The translations under genes were made by a program, and so were the position numbers. Under the pieces are notes generated by a model. It searched no databases, was not told the origin of the DNA, and saw nothing but the letters and a program-made list of their open reading frames with translations. A stretch of 33,615 nucleotides of DNA from a virus: positions 1 to 33,615 of the IMG/VR virus record IMGVR_UViG_3300032323_000547, one strand, 5' to 3'. Below, in pieces: positions 11,669 through 19,519 of this stretch. Each line of letters opens with the position of its first letter. Position 1 is the first letter of the stretch.

Positions 11669-14560
11669 ATGGCAACAGGTGCAGTAGTAGCACGGATTCT
11701 CTCCCAATATTCTGATAAAGGATCTAAACAGGCTCAAAAGGACATTAAGAAACTTGGGCAAAACATTGATGCCTTTGGCAGAAAAGCATCACGATCTTTT
11801 GCTTTAGTTGGTGCAGCCACTGCTGCCTTTGCTTCTAAACTAGCAATTGATGCAGTAAGAGGTGCAGCAGCAGATGAAAAGCAACAAGCAGCCTTAGCAG
11901 TTGCTTTACGCAACACAACAGGTGCCACAGAAGATGCTATTGCTGCTAATGCTAAGTATTTAGATAGTCTTGAACTACAAGTTGCAATTGATAATGAAAA
12001 GTTAATTCCTGCTCTTCAGACATTGGTTACAGCAACAGGAGATTTAACACAAGCACAAGGATTACTTACTCTTGCCACAGATGTTTCAGCAGCCAGTGGC
12101 AAAGATTTAGGTGCAGTTTCTTTGGCACTTTCAAGAGCAGTAAATGGAAACTTTGCAGGACTAACAAGACTTGGACTTCCTCTTGATGCTGCTGCTATTA
12201 AGTCAAAAGACCTTGGAGCAATATTAGTTCAACTAGCCAGAATAAGTTCTGGTCAGGCAGATGCTGCAGCAAATACATTTTCAGGAACATTAGAAAGACT
12301 AAGGTTAAGTTTTAACCAAATAGCAGATTCAGTTGGATCAGCAATGATTCCTGCTTTAGTTACTTTTGCTTTATATCTTCAAAACACGGTTATTCCTCAA
12401 CTTGACTACTTTGTATTCTTAAATGAATATAAACTTCAAAATGCGTTGATGAGTGGCGTAGAAAACATTAAAGAAATAGTTCGTGCATTTACAAATATTT
12501 ATAATGTTATTCAAGGAATTAACGATATTCTTCCACTTGGTATTGCTGGATGGATTCAAATTGGAGTTGCTTTAGCAGTTGTTACTAAGTTGGGTATGCT
12601 TTATAATGCAGCATTTACTGCCCTTGGTATTGTATCAAAAGCAGGTGCAACAGCACTTACTCAAGCAGCAGCAGCAGGTTTAACAAACGCAGCAGCCCAG
12701 GGTGCAAATGCAACTGGTAGTGCTATAGCAGCAGGATGGATGGCAAAACTAAGTTTAGCAGTTAGAGCAAAAACCACAGCAATGATTGCAGACACCGTTG
12801 CAACATATAGACTAAGCGTTTCTACTCAGTTGCTTGGTGTTGCTATGAAGACAGGTGCTGGCAGTGTAAGTTTAATGAATCTTGCTTTAATTAGACTTGG
12901 AGCAACACTTAAAACAGCAATGGCTTTTCTTGCAAAATATTTTAAGCAAATTCTTTTGTTTATTGCTACTATGGAAGCCCTTGATTGGATCATTAAGAAA
13001 CTTACTGGTGATAGTGGTGCAAAGAAACTGTCTGAAGATGCACAAGCAGTTGCATATTCATTCTGGAAGGCAGAAAAAGCAACTACATCTATGGATGATG
13101 CTTTAAATGCTTATAGAGCCTCACAAGATAAAAAAATAAATAAGACTAAAGAAGAAATAGAACTAGAAAAACTATTGGCATCTATGAAGGCAAGATCTCT
13201 TGCTGAAGACAAGAAAAGAGCAAAGTTTGAAGCAGATTATGCTAAGTTAAATAAGAAACTTGCTGATAGAGCAGGTGTCAAACTTCTTTCAGGCGATGAT
13301 GAAAAACTAGTTCAAATCAATGCTGCTATAGCACTTAATGAAAGACAAGAAAAATTAGACAAGATTAATCTGTCACTTCTTAAGACATTAAAAGAAGAAG
13401 TATTATTGCAAAAGGTTAAGAATGATCTTGCAGAGCGATACAACGATATCCTTAAGATTTTGGCTCTATCAGATGATAAGTTGCCATCAGCAATTGCTGT
13501 ACTTGCAGCAAAGTGGGGCACCACAACTGAGGCTGTTAAGGCTTATATACTTCAGTTCCAAATTGTTCAAGATGGAACAATATCTGATGATGAAGTTACT
13601 AAACTTGCTATGTCTTGGGGCAGCACTAAAGAACAAGCAGCAAAGTATCTTGATTTCTTTGTAGCCCTAAATGATGGTGTACTAGACACTATTGAAATAG
13701 ACAAACTTAAGACAAAGTGGAGCATGACTGAACAACAGGTCAGAATGTATGCTGACTTTGTTGGTGTTGTAAATGACGGTAAGTTAGAAGATAAAGAAGT
13801 TCAGAAGTTAATGGATAAGTGGAAGTTGTCCACTGATCAAGTTGTTGAGTATATTAAGCAAATAGGTAGCCCTGTTTCTTATTCAGGTAGCCTGATTGAT
13901 CCTGCAAAGGCAGCAGAAATAGGTTGGAAGAATGCTTTAGCAGCACTTCTAGCATATCAAGCAGCCCTTGGAAATAAAGGAACTTCTTCTAGTTCTTCAA
14001 GTTCTTCAAGTTCGTCATCATCATCTTCTTCATCAAGTTCAGCAACTACTGCAGCAACAACAGCAGCAGCAGCATCAGCAACTAAAGCAGCAGAGTCTGC
14101 AGCATCAGCAATTGCGTATGCAGTAGCAAAAGCAACTGGAGATGAAACAAAAGCAGCCCTTGCAGCAGCAGGAGTTACTCCAAGTGCTCTTGCATCAGAA
14201 GAGTCTGGAGCAATTGGTGCAGCATCTATAGCAGCCCAATTAAGAGCAGCAGAAGAAGCAGTTAGAATATCATCATCATTGGCAGCATTTAAGGCTAAGG
14301 AAGCAGCAGATCAGGCAGCAACTTTAGCGATGCTTGGTTCACAAGACTATGATGAAAGATTTAGATTCAGAAACTCAATCACTATGGATAATTCTAAGAG
14401 CCTAATGGCTGGCGGAATGTCAAGTTCTAGTGGCAACACAACAGTTAATTTAACAGTTAATGGATCAGTAACTACTGAAAACGATTTAGTTGCAACAGTT
14501 AGAAATGGACTTTTGCGTGGTCAGTACAATGGTCAAACACTAACGCTAGAGGCAATATAA
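11669..14560 (+). CDS. Tape measure protein
   Basis: At 963 aa this is the longest tail gene and directly follows the chaperone region. It is helical and Ala-rich, with a KQAQKDIKKLGQNIDAFGRKASRSFALVGAATAAFA start typical of phage tape measures, hydrophobic segments around residues 290-330 and 410-440, and a charged coiled-coil region around 490-590. Residues 600-735 form four tandem 34-residue helical repeats. A run of 19 Ser (773-791) is followed by a long Ala/Ser-rich helix. The protein sets tail length and is expected to help DNA cross the cell envelope. By the usual 0.15 nm per residue rule the tail would be about 140 nm. Confidence 0.93.
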   Translation: MATGAVVARILSQYSDKGSKQAQKDIKKLGQNIDAFGRKASRSFALVGAATAAFASKLAIDAVRGAAADEKQQAALAVALRNTTGATEDAIAANAKYLDSLELQVAIDNEKLIPALQTLVTATGDLTQAQGLLTLATDVSAASGKDLGAVSLALSRAVNGNFAGLTRLGLPLDAAAIKSKDLGAILVQLARISSGQADAAANTFSGTLERLRLSFNQIADSVGSAMIPALVTFALYLQNTVIPQLDYFVFLNEYKLQNALMSGVENIKEIVRAFTNIYNVIQGINDILPLGIAGWIQIGVALAVVTKLGMLYNAAFTALGIVSKAGATALTQAAAAGLTNAAAQGANATGSAIAAGWMAKLSLAVRAKTTAMIADTVATYRLSVSTQLLGVAMKTGAGSVSLMNLALIRLGATLKTAMAFLAKYFKQILLFIATMEALDWIIKKLTGDSGAKKLSEDAQAVAYSFWKAEKATTSMDDALNAYRASQDKKINKTKEEIELEKLLASMKARSLAEDKKRAKFEADYAKLNKKLADRAGVKLLSGDDEKLVQINAAIALNERQEKLDKINLSLLKTLKEEVLLQKVKNDLAERYNDILKILALSDDKLPSAIAVLAAKWGTTTEAVKAYILQFQIVQDGTISDDEVTKLAMSWGSTKEQAAKYLDFFVALNDGVLDTIEIDKLKTKWSMTEQQVRMYADFVGVVNDGKLEDKEVQKLMDKWKLSTDQVVEYIKQIGSPVSYSGSLIDPAKAAEIGWKNALAALLAYQAALGNKGTSSSSSSSSSSSSSSSSSSSATTAATTAAAASATKAAESAASAIAYAVAKATGDETKAALAAAGVTPSALASEESGAIGAASIAAQLRAAEEAVRISSSLAAFKAKEAADQAATLAMLGSQDYDERFRFRNSITMDNSKSLMAGGMSSSSGNTTVNLTVNGSVTTENDLVATVRNGLLRGQYNGQTLTLEAI
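13466..13873 (+). repeat. Four tandem 102-base repeats in the tape measure gene
   Basis: Residues 600, 634, 668 and 702 each begin a 34-residue unit with the pattern .DG.L.D.E..KL...W..T..QV..Y..F. The first unit is the most diverged. The period is exact, with no insertions, which indicates internal duplication of a two-helix module. Confidence 0.85.
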
Positions 14561-14561
14561 A

Positions 14562-15884
14562 ATGGCAGCACCAGTATTAAAAGTAGAAATTGACTTTGCT
14601 AATGGAGCATCCTTTGGATATCCTCTTATTCTTAATGATCCAGTTTATGGAATTTTAGACACAAATATCTTAGGAGATCAGGCTGCAGACATTGTAGATA
14701 TATCTAGTCAAGTACTAAAAGTTTCTACTCGTAGAGGTCGTAACCGTATCCTTTCTAACTTTGAGGTTGGAACTGCGACGGTAACGCTAAATGATCCTAA
14801 TTCAGACTTTAATCCTCAGAACCAATCAAGTCCATACTGGGATCCAGTAACAGATAGTTCAAAGGTAGTACCACTACGCAAGATAAGAATCTATGCCTTA
14901 CCATTTGAAGGATCAACTGATGAAATTAACTTGTTTTCTGGATATATAAGTTCATATGATACTGGTTTCTACGAAGGTGTAAACACAACATCAACAGTTG
15001 TTTTGCAATGTGTTGATGGATTTAGACTTTTAAACAATGTTTCTACTGGTGTTTCTCCAGTTCCTGGATGTACTGCAGGACAACTATCTGGTACTAGAGT
15101 AGAGGAATTATTAAACTTTGCTGGTTTCCCAGCATCTATGAGAACTACATTCCCAGGACAGTCTACTATGCAAGCAGATCCAGGAGGAGCCAGATCAGTT
15201 TTGGCTGCTATTCAGACAATTGAACAATCTGAGTTTGGTGCTTTCTTTATGCAGAGGTCTGGAAAAACCCTTTTCTTTGATCGTGATACTGTTATTGAAA
15301 GAGCAGATGCTCCAGTTAGAATTTATTCAGATACAGGAGCACCTGGAGTCTTTCTATATCAAAGCATTGATTTTGCATATGATGATCAACTAGTTCTTAA
15401 TGATGTTACGGTTACAAGATATGACGATAACATTGGTCCTGATCCTGTACCTCAAACAGTTACAGACCCATTAAGTAAGGAAAGGTTCTTTACTAAATCA
15501 GGTCAAAGAACAGGAATTCTTGTACAAACAGATCAAGAGGCAAATGATCAAGCCAGAACACTATTGGCTTCTCGTAAAAATGCAGATTTAAGAATTGATT
15601 CTATTACTGTAAATAACTATGCAGACATTAGTCAATTAAATCTTATTATTAACCTGTCTTCAGATATCTATAACCTTGTTTTTGTGGAAAAAACAATGTC
15701 TGGTGGCAGCAATGTTACAAAAGAGTTGTTCATTCAAGGAGTGCAGCACGACATTACTCCAAATACCTGGACAACTAAACTGCTAACTGCTGAGCCTTTA
15801 ATCCAGGGCTTTATACTAGATTCAGAACTTCAAGGTATACTTGGAGACACTGTTCCACAAAACACTAACACGCTATCATACTAA
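14562..15884 (+). CDS. Minor tail protein (distal tail / hub-like)
   Basis: This 440-aa protein directly follows the tape measure gene, where the tail tip hub is usually encoded. It starts with an antiparallel beta pattern (VLKVEIDFANGASFGYPLIL), then STRRGRNRILSNFEVGTATVTLNDPNSDFNPQNQSSPY, a motif common in minor tail proteins of actinobacterial phages, then a long beta-rich part with LFSGYISSYDTG. The C-terminal third contains DQEANDQARTLLASRKNADLRIDSITVNN, a hub-like segment. It likely forms the ring under the tail tube that carries the receptor-binding proteins. Confidence 0.78.
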   Translation: MAAPVLKVEIDFANGASFGYPLILNDPVYGILDTNILGDQAADIVDISSQVLKVSTRRGRNRILSNFEVGTATVTLNDPNSDFNPQNQSSPYWDPVTDSSKVVPLRKIRIYALPFEGSTDEINLFSGYISSYDTGFYEGVNTTSTVVLQCVDGFRLLNNVSTGVSPVPGCTAGQLSGTRVEELLNFAGFPASMRTTFPGQSTMQADPGGARSVLAAIQTIEQSEFGAFFMQRSGKTLFFDRDTVIERADAPVRIYSDTGAPGVFLYQSIDFAYDDQLVLNDVTVTRYDDNIGPDPVPQTVTDPLSKERFFTKSGQRTGILVQTDQEANDQARTLLASRKNADLRIDSITVNNYADISQLNLIINLSSDIYNLVFVEKTMSGGSNVTKELFIQGVQHDITPNTWTTKLLTAEPLIQGFILDSELQGILGDTVPQNTNTLSY

Positions 15885-15896
15885 AGGAGAAAAACG

Positions 15897-16541
15897 ATGC
15901 CAATAGGTAGTCCAAACGCAGGATATCGTCTGTTTACAACAGGTGATGTTCTAACTGCAGCACAGGTTCAATTCAACCTGCAGAATCAAACAATCATGTA
16001 CTTTGCTAACGCTGCAGCAAGAGACGCTGCCCTAGGAGTAGGCGTTGTGCAAGAAGGCATGTTTGCCTACCTTGCTGATACTAACGCTACCGTTTTTTAC
16101 AACGGAACAGCCTGGGAAGGCATTGGAGACATGACCAATGGAACTCTAACATCACCAAAAGAAACAGTTCAAATTGTTGGAACTGGTGCAGCAACACTTG
16201 TTGATATTGATACTTTAACAGCATCTGTTGAAGTTATTACAGCAAATGCTACAGCAGACTGGGTACTAAATGTTCGTGGATCTAGTACAGTAACTCTTAA
16301 CTCAACAATGGCTGTTGGAGAGCAAATCTCTGTTGTTCTTGTTACACCTATTGGTGCTACAGCATATGAACCAGTTAATCCAAATGGATTTACTATTGAT
16401 GGAGTAGCAGTAACTCCTAAGTGGTTAGGTGGAACAGCACCTACAGGAAATATTAACTCAACAGATGTGTATGTCTATACAATTATAAAGACTGCATCTG
16501 CAACATATACAGTTCTAGCATCACAAAGTAAGTTTGCTTAA
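15897..16541 (+). CDS. Minor tail protein / fibre-like protein
   Basis: A 214-aa protein with an AAAGGAGAAAAACG ribosome site. The N-terminal half ([38 protein letters not shown]...[23 protein letters not shown]) is a module often seen in phage fibre or base-of-fibre proteins, where FAN..AR..A and YN.T.WE mark a small beta domain. The C-terminal half is a Thr-rich beta sandwich-like part with [22 protein letters not shown]. It may attach to the hub or be a receptor-binding tip. The exact role is not known. Confidence 0.7.
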   Translation: MPIGSPNAGYRLFTTGDVLTAAQVQFNLQNQTIMYFANAAARDAALGVGVVQEGMFAYLADTNATVFYNGTAWEGIGDMTNGTLTSPKETVQIVGTGAATLVDIDTLTASVEVITANATADWVLNVRGSSTVTLNSTMAVGEQISVVLVTPIGATAYEPVNPNGFTIDGVAVTPKWLGGTAPTGNINSTDVYVYTIIKTASATYTVLASQSKFA

Positions 16542-16560
16542 TAACCAATAAGGAGTAGCA

Positions 16561-17124
16561 GTGAGTCCATTATTTCGTAACCCAAGTGGTATAGGTGTAC
16601 ACCTAAGAGTAGTTGCAGCACCAACGCCTACGCCTGTCCCAGTGCCAGTTCCTGTTCCTGTGGCTCCAACTCCTGTCCCTGTGGCTCCTACTCCTATTCC
16701 TATTCCAATTCCTGTGCCAGTAGCACCTACACCTATTCCTGTGCCTATTCCTGTACCAGTTGCTCCAACACCTGTTCCAGTGGCACCAACCCCAGTACCA
16801 GTTCCTATTCCAGTGCCTGTAGCACCAACACCAGTACCAGTACCAGTACCAGTGCCTGTAGCACCTACACCTGTAGCACCTACACCTGTAGCACCTACAC
16901 CTGCACCTACTCCAGTACCAGTGGCTCCTACACCAGTGGCTCCTACACCTGCACCTACACCAGTGCCCGTAGCACCTACTCCAGTAGCACCTACTCCAGT
17001 AGCACCAACTCCAGCACCAACACCAGTAGCACCTACACCAATTGATTGTTCTACTGCATACTGTGGAAATGATCCAGGACAGGCATGTTGCATCTATGTT
17101 GGTGGTGACTGTATTGGATGTTAG
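16561..17124 (+). CDS. Pro-rich stalk protein with Cys-rich C-terminal tip
   Basis: It starts at GTG with an AAGGAG site at the right distance. Residues about 20-160 are almost entirely Ala/Thr/Val/Ile-Pro dipeptides ([15 protein letters not shown] type), which should form an extended polyproline II rod of roughly 40 nm. The last 28 residues hold six Cys (CSTAYC...ACCIY...CIGC) and may fold as a small disulphide-knotted or metal-binding tip. The same AP/TP/VP dipeptides are hydroxylation and O-glycosylation sites in plant arabinogalactan proteins, and a 2-oxoglutarate oxygenase gene follows 700 bases later. The product is likely a tail-associated spacer or fibre; no exact family is recognised. 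Confidence 0.75.
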   Translation: MSPLFRNPSGIGVHLRVVAAPTPTPVPVPVPVPVAPTPVPVAPTPIPIPIPVPVAPTPIPVPIPVPVAPTPVPVAPTPVPVPIPVPVAPTPVPVPVPVPVAPTPVAPTPVAPTPAPTPVPVAPTPVAPTPAPTPVPVAPTPVAPTPVAPTPAPTPVAPTPIDCSTAYCGNDPGQACCIYVGGDCIGC

Positions 17125-17143
17125 TACAAAACACTACAAATGA

Positions 17144-17149
17144 TATACT
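17144..17149 (+). promoter_or_regulatory. Possible extended -10 promoter before the small-gene cassette
   Basis: TGA-TATACT at 17141-17149 is an extended -10. The best -35 is poor (TTAGTA at 17121, spacing 17). A start near 17156 would place a short leader with an AAGGAG site before the 17168 gene. It would let the modification cassette be transcribed separately from the tail genes. Confidence 0.35.
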
Positions 17150-17167
17150 AAACACAAGGAGAAATTA

Positions 17168-17365
17168 ATGGCTAATAGAAAAATTGCTATGATAGACAAT
17201 AACAGTGTTGTCGTTGCAGTTATCGTTCTTAACGATGACGACGCTATAAGACAAGGAACTATTGCTGGAATGCTTTCAGAGCCAGAATGCTTTGAGGTTT
17301 CAGCATCTTCAAAGGTAGAAATGGGATGGAAATATATTAATGGCGTAGAAGTGGAAACAATATAA
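17168..17365 (+). CDS. Small tail-associated protein paralogue 1, unknown function
   Basis: A 65-aa protein after an AAGGAGAAATTA ribosome site. It begins with strands (RKIAMIDNNSVVVAVIVLND) and ends WKYINGVEVETI. The same layout, an N-terminal VAVI strand pair, a middle helix and an aromatic-x-aromatic-(D/N)-G ending, is found in the next gene, so the two are tandem paralogues. Proteins with such a terminal YDG or WDG hairpin are common beside phage fibre genes. No function is assigned. Confidence 0.7.
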   Translation: MANRKIAMIDNNSVVVAVIVLNDDDAIRQGTIAGMLSEPECFEVSASSKVEMGWKYINGVEVETI

Positions 17366-17554
17366 ATGAAAAAATTTATTCTAGTTGTAGAAGAAGATAT
17401 TGTTGCTGTAATAAATGTTCCAAGTAGAAGTAAGTTCCAAGATGTAACCAATGCTTGTTTAAATAATCCAGTTTTTGTTGAATTGCCAATGGATTCTGAA
17501 GTAGACAAAAATTGGACTTGGGATGGACTTGAGTTTTACCCACCAGAATCTTAA
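17366..17554 (+). CDS. Small tail-associated protein paralogue 2, unknown function
   Basis: A 62-aa protein whose ATG follows the preceding TAA with no gap (TAAATGA), so the two genes are surely coupled. It reads KKFILVVEEDIVAVINVPSR at the start and ends NWTWDGLEFYPPES. The pattern matches the 65-aa neighbour (VAVI near the start, W.W.G near the end), with sequence similarity otherwise low. The WDG..F.PP ending resembles a common small phage protein type. Its partner and role are unknown. Confidence 0.7.
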   Translation: MKKFILVVEEDIVAVINVPSRSKFQDVTNACLNNPVFVELPMDSEVDKNWTWDGLEFYPPES

Positions 17555-17590
17555 ATTTTAGTGTAAAATAGAATAACAAAAGGGGCACAT

Positions 17591-17818
17591 ATGTCAAAAT
17601 GGAGTGAATGGAAAGAGGCTCAAGGAGAAACAAAGCCTTGGGACCTTCTTGATCCAAGTAGGTATGTAGAAGATGAACAATTAGGAAAAACAAGGCTTGA
17701 AATATGTAAAGGCTGTCCAGAACTAATTAAAGTAACAAAAACATGTAAGAAGTGTGGATGTTTTATGACAGCAAAAACAAAACTACAAGGGGCAACATGT
17801 CCGTTAGGAAAGTGGTAA
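17591..17818 (+). CDS. Small zinc-ribbon protein of the CKKCGCFM...CPLGKW type
   Basis: A 75-aa protein preceded by AAAAGGGGC, whose last G lies 5 bases before the ATG. Four Cys form a probable zinc site: CKGC (residues 39-42), CKKCGC (52-57), with a late CPLGKW end. The C-terminal half (CKKCGCFMTAKTKL...CPLGKW) matches a small family often seen in aquatic phages next to 2-oxoglutarate oxygenase genes; that comparison is from memory. The N-terminal half is acidic and Trp-rich (KWSEWKEAQGETKPW). It ends one base before the oxygenase ATG, so the two are probably translated together and may cooperate. Confidence 0.75.
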   Translation: MSKWSEWKEAQGETKPWDLLDPSRYVEDEQLGKTRLEICKGCPELIKVTKTCKKCGCFMTAKTKLQGATCPLGKW

Positions 17819-17819
17819 A

Positions 17820-18416
17820 ATGTCAGAACAATATCCAGTAGTAATAAAAGATCCATTTATTGTAAAAAATATACTTACTAAGGAAGATCTAACCAGTCTT
17901 CAAAAGCATACTATGAATTTATGGGTACATAGTCCTGCATATGAGCCAGGTTTTGGTCGCCATCAATATCACGGTAATGCAGAAGTAGATAGAATCCATC
18001 ACAATTTAACTGAAGTAGCAAGAGAATACTTTGGTAGCCCAACGCTTATGCCGTCATGGGCTTTGCTTAGCATCTATGAAGGTGACGCAGCCAAGTTGTG
18101 GAAACACAAAGATGATAATGCCTGTACATATCACATTGATCTATGCGTATTTCAAAAAGATGGCTGGGATCTATGGGTAGAAGTCAATGGTGAAGATAAG
18201 CCTTATATGCTTGAAGAAAACGAAGGCCTATTTATGTATGGCAATGACCAGTTACACTGGAGAGAAAAGTTTCCAAATCCAGAGACTAATCTAGTTGCAA
18301 ATGCTTTCTTTTTCTTCTGTGAGCCAGATCACTGGTTCTTTGAACATGGACCAGAATACCTACACACTCACATCCGTAAAGATAAGCCAGTAGACGATAC
18401 TCCAAAGATGATGTAA
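17820..18416 (+). CDS. 2-oxoglutarate/Fe(II)-dependent oxygenase
   Basis: The 198-aa protein has the double-stranded beta-helix signature of this superfamily. Likely iron ligands are H96 and D98 (WKHKDDN) and H146 (QLHWREKF), with a basic residue such as R148 near the 2-oxoglutarate site. The motifs ACTYHIDLC, WDLWVEVNG and GNDQLHWRE are typical of a phage branch of the family. Such enzymes hydroxylate protein side chains, nucleic acid bases or small molecules using 2-oxoglutarate and O2. The substrate is not visible. The nearby Pro-rich stalk protein and collagen-like fibre make a prolyl or lysyl hydroxylase role a reasonable guess. DNA modification is the alternative. Confidence 0.82.
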   Translation: MSEQYPVVIKDPFIVKNILTKEDLTSLQKHTMNLWVHSPAYEPGFGRHQYHGNAEVDRIHHNLTEVAREYFGSPTLMPSWALLSIYEGDAAKLWKHKDDNACTYHIDLCVFQKDGWDLWVEVNGEDKPYMLEENEGLFMYGNDQLHWREKFPNPETNLVANAFFFFCEPDHWFFEHGPEYLHTHIRKDKPVDDTPKMM

Positions 18417-19448
18417 ATGAAGAAGTTATTTTTTCAATTATATAATCCAACAGGCTTAATAAATCAGGTAATGAGTCTTGAACTTGCAGCAGGGTTATCT
18501 AATGAATTAAATATTCCTGCAATAGTCCATTATGCACAATACAAGGCTGATCCTAATTTGTATAATACAAACAGTATTGCTATCTTTACTCCAAGTAGAT
18601 TTTACAATCAACAAAGAGAAGGTTTTACAAATCCAGATCAGTTTCCACATCTATTAGACTTATTAGATTTTGATGCAGACTTAATGTTTATTAATGAAAA
18701 AATAGATAGTTTTAAACAGGAACAATTTGTTATTGATGATATTATGAATAACTACTATTACAGCAATAAGCCAACCATCTCAATTGATGAGATAGCATTT
18801 GCTGAGGGCAGACAAAGATTACCATTAGACAAAGACTTGCATGTAAAACTAACATTAGGCTGGTACTCAAGATTTTTCTATGACAGAAGTCCTGAGTTAA
18901 ACAAGGCAATATCTTCAGTTAAGTTTAAGAAAGAATACACAGATTTAGCCAAGAAGATTTATTACTCTATTGGACATTTTCAGGGTATCCATCTAAGACT
19001 ATCTGATCATGTCAATATGTTTAACACAACACAGGAGATGTTTGAGGGATGGCTAGATAAGTTTGGAGGAAACAACTTACCAGTAGTTGTCTCAACATGT
19101 GAGCCAGGACATAAAATGGTTCAAGACAATAAACATAAGTTTATTCTATTAGATGAATACATTGTGAATAACTTTGCAGATGATTTCAAAGCCCTTCCAT
19201 TTCAGGATGAGGTAGTCTTTGGGCTTATCTGTAACTTAGTTATGCAAGAAGCAGATATTTTTGTTGGTACATCAGGAAGTACATACAGTGCCTACATTCA
19301 TAGGAATAGACACCAAAAAGGAATAGAGACATGGGATTATCTTGATAACCCACCAAAAGCAGAAGGAAAGCCATATTCATGGAACGAGTATCCATTAGAT
19401 AATGGCAAAAAAATGTGGTGGAGAGAATGGCCAGAGTCAAAATGCTAA
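18417..19448 (+). CDS. Fucosyltransferase-like glycosyltransferase (GT-B, O-FucT/GT23-like)
   Basis: This 343-aa protein opens LFFQLYNPTGLINQVMSLELA, like the G.GNQ start of fucosyltransferases. It has the hallmark HxRxxD motif at residues 192-197 (GIHLRLSDH) and a late VGTSGSTYSAYI (283-294) matching the nucleotide-sugar site of protein O- and alpha-1,6-fucosyltransferases. It should move a GDP-linked sugar, perhaps GDP-L-fucose or GDP-L-galactose, to a protein or glycan. The ATG follows the oxygenase TAA with no gap (TAAATGA). A GDP-mannose 3,5-epimerase-like gene 2.4 kb downstream could supply the donor. Acceptor specificity is unknown. Confidence 0.7.
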   Translation: MKKLFFQLYNPTGLINQVMSLELAAGLSNELNIPAIVHYAQYKADPNLYNTNSIAIFTPSRFYNQQREGFTNPDQFPHLLDLLDFDADLMFINEKIDSFKQEQFVIDDIMNNYYYSNKPTISIDEIAFAEGRQRLPLDKDLHVKLTLGWYSRFFYDRSPELNKAISSVKFKKEYTDLAKKIYYSIGHFQGIHLRLSDHVNMFNTTQEMFEGWLDKFGGNNLPVVVSTCEPGHKMVQDNKHKFILLDEYIVNNFADDFKALPFQDEVVFGLICNLVMQEADIFVGTSGSTYSAYIHRNRHQKGIETWDYLDNPPKAEGKPYSWNEYPLDNGKKMWWREWPESKC

Positions 19449-19519
19449 AAAGAATAAAATACAAGTTTAAGATGTGGCGTAAATATAGAAAGATTAACAA
19501 GAATGGCTTTATCTACTAA
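19442..19519 (+). CDS. Very small basic protein, 25 aa
   Basis: An ATG overlaps the end of the glycosyltransferase gene by 7 bases, and the stop overlaps the next ATG (TAATG). This continuous coupling supports translation. The product has 11 Lys/Arg among 25 residues (MLKRIKYKFKMWRKYRKINK...) and ends NGFIY. It resembles the start of the 34-aa product at 8408. It could bind nucleic acid or membranes, or only keep ribosomes moving to the next gene. No family is recognised. Confidence 0.45.
   Translation: MLKRIKYKFKMWRKYRKINKNGFIY

Noticed and set aside
13568-13870. EF-hand calcium sites in the tape measure repeats
   Set aside because: The DG..(D/E) pattern recurs, but the 12-residue loop ligand spacing of EF-hands is not fulfilled.
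16620-17040. CRISPR array or tandem DNA repeat element
   Set aside because: Repeat units are codon-sized, irregular and in frame with a protein. No spaced identical repeats exist here or elsewhere in the window.
16521-17093. Long minus-strand open frame rich in GVGATG
   Set aside because: It is the mirror of the Pro-codon repeat of the stalk gene; low-complexity DNA gives open antisense frames without ribosome sites or context.
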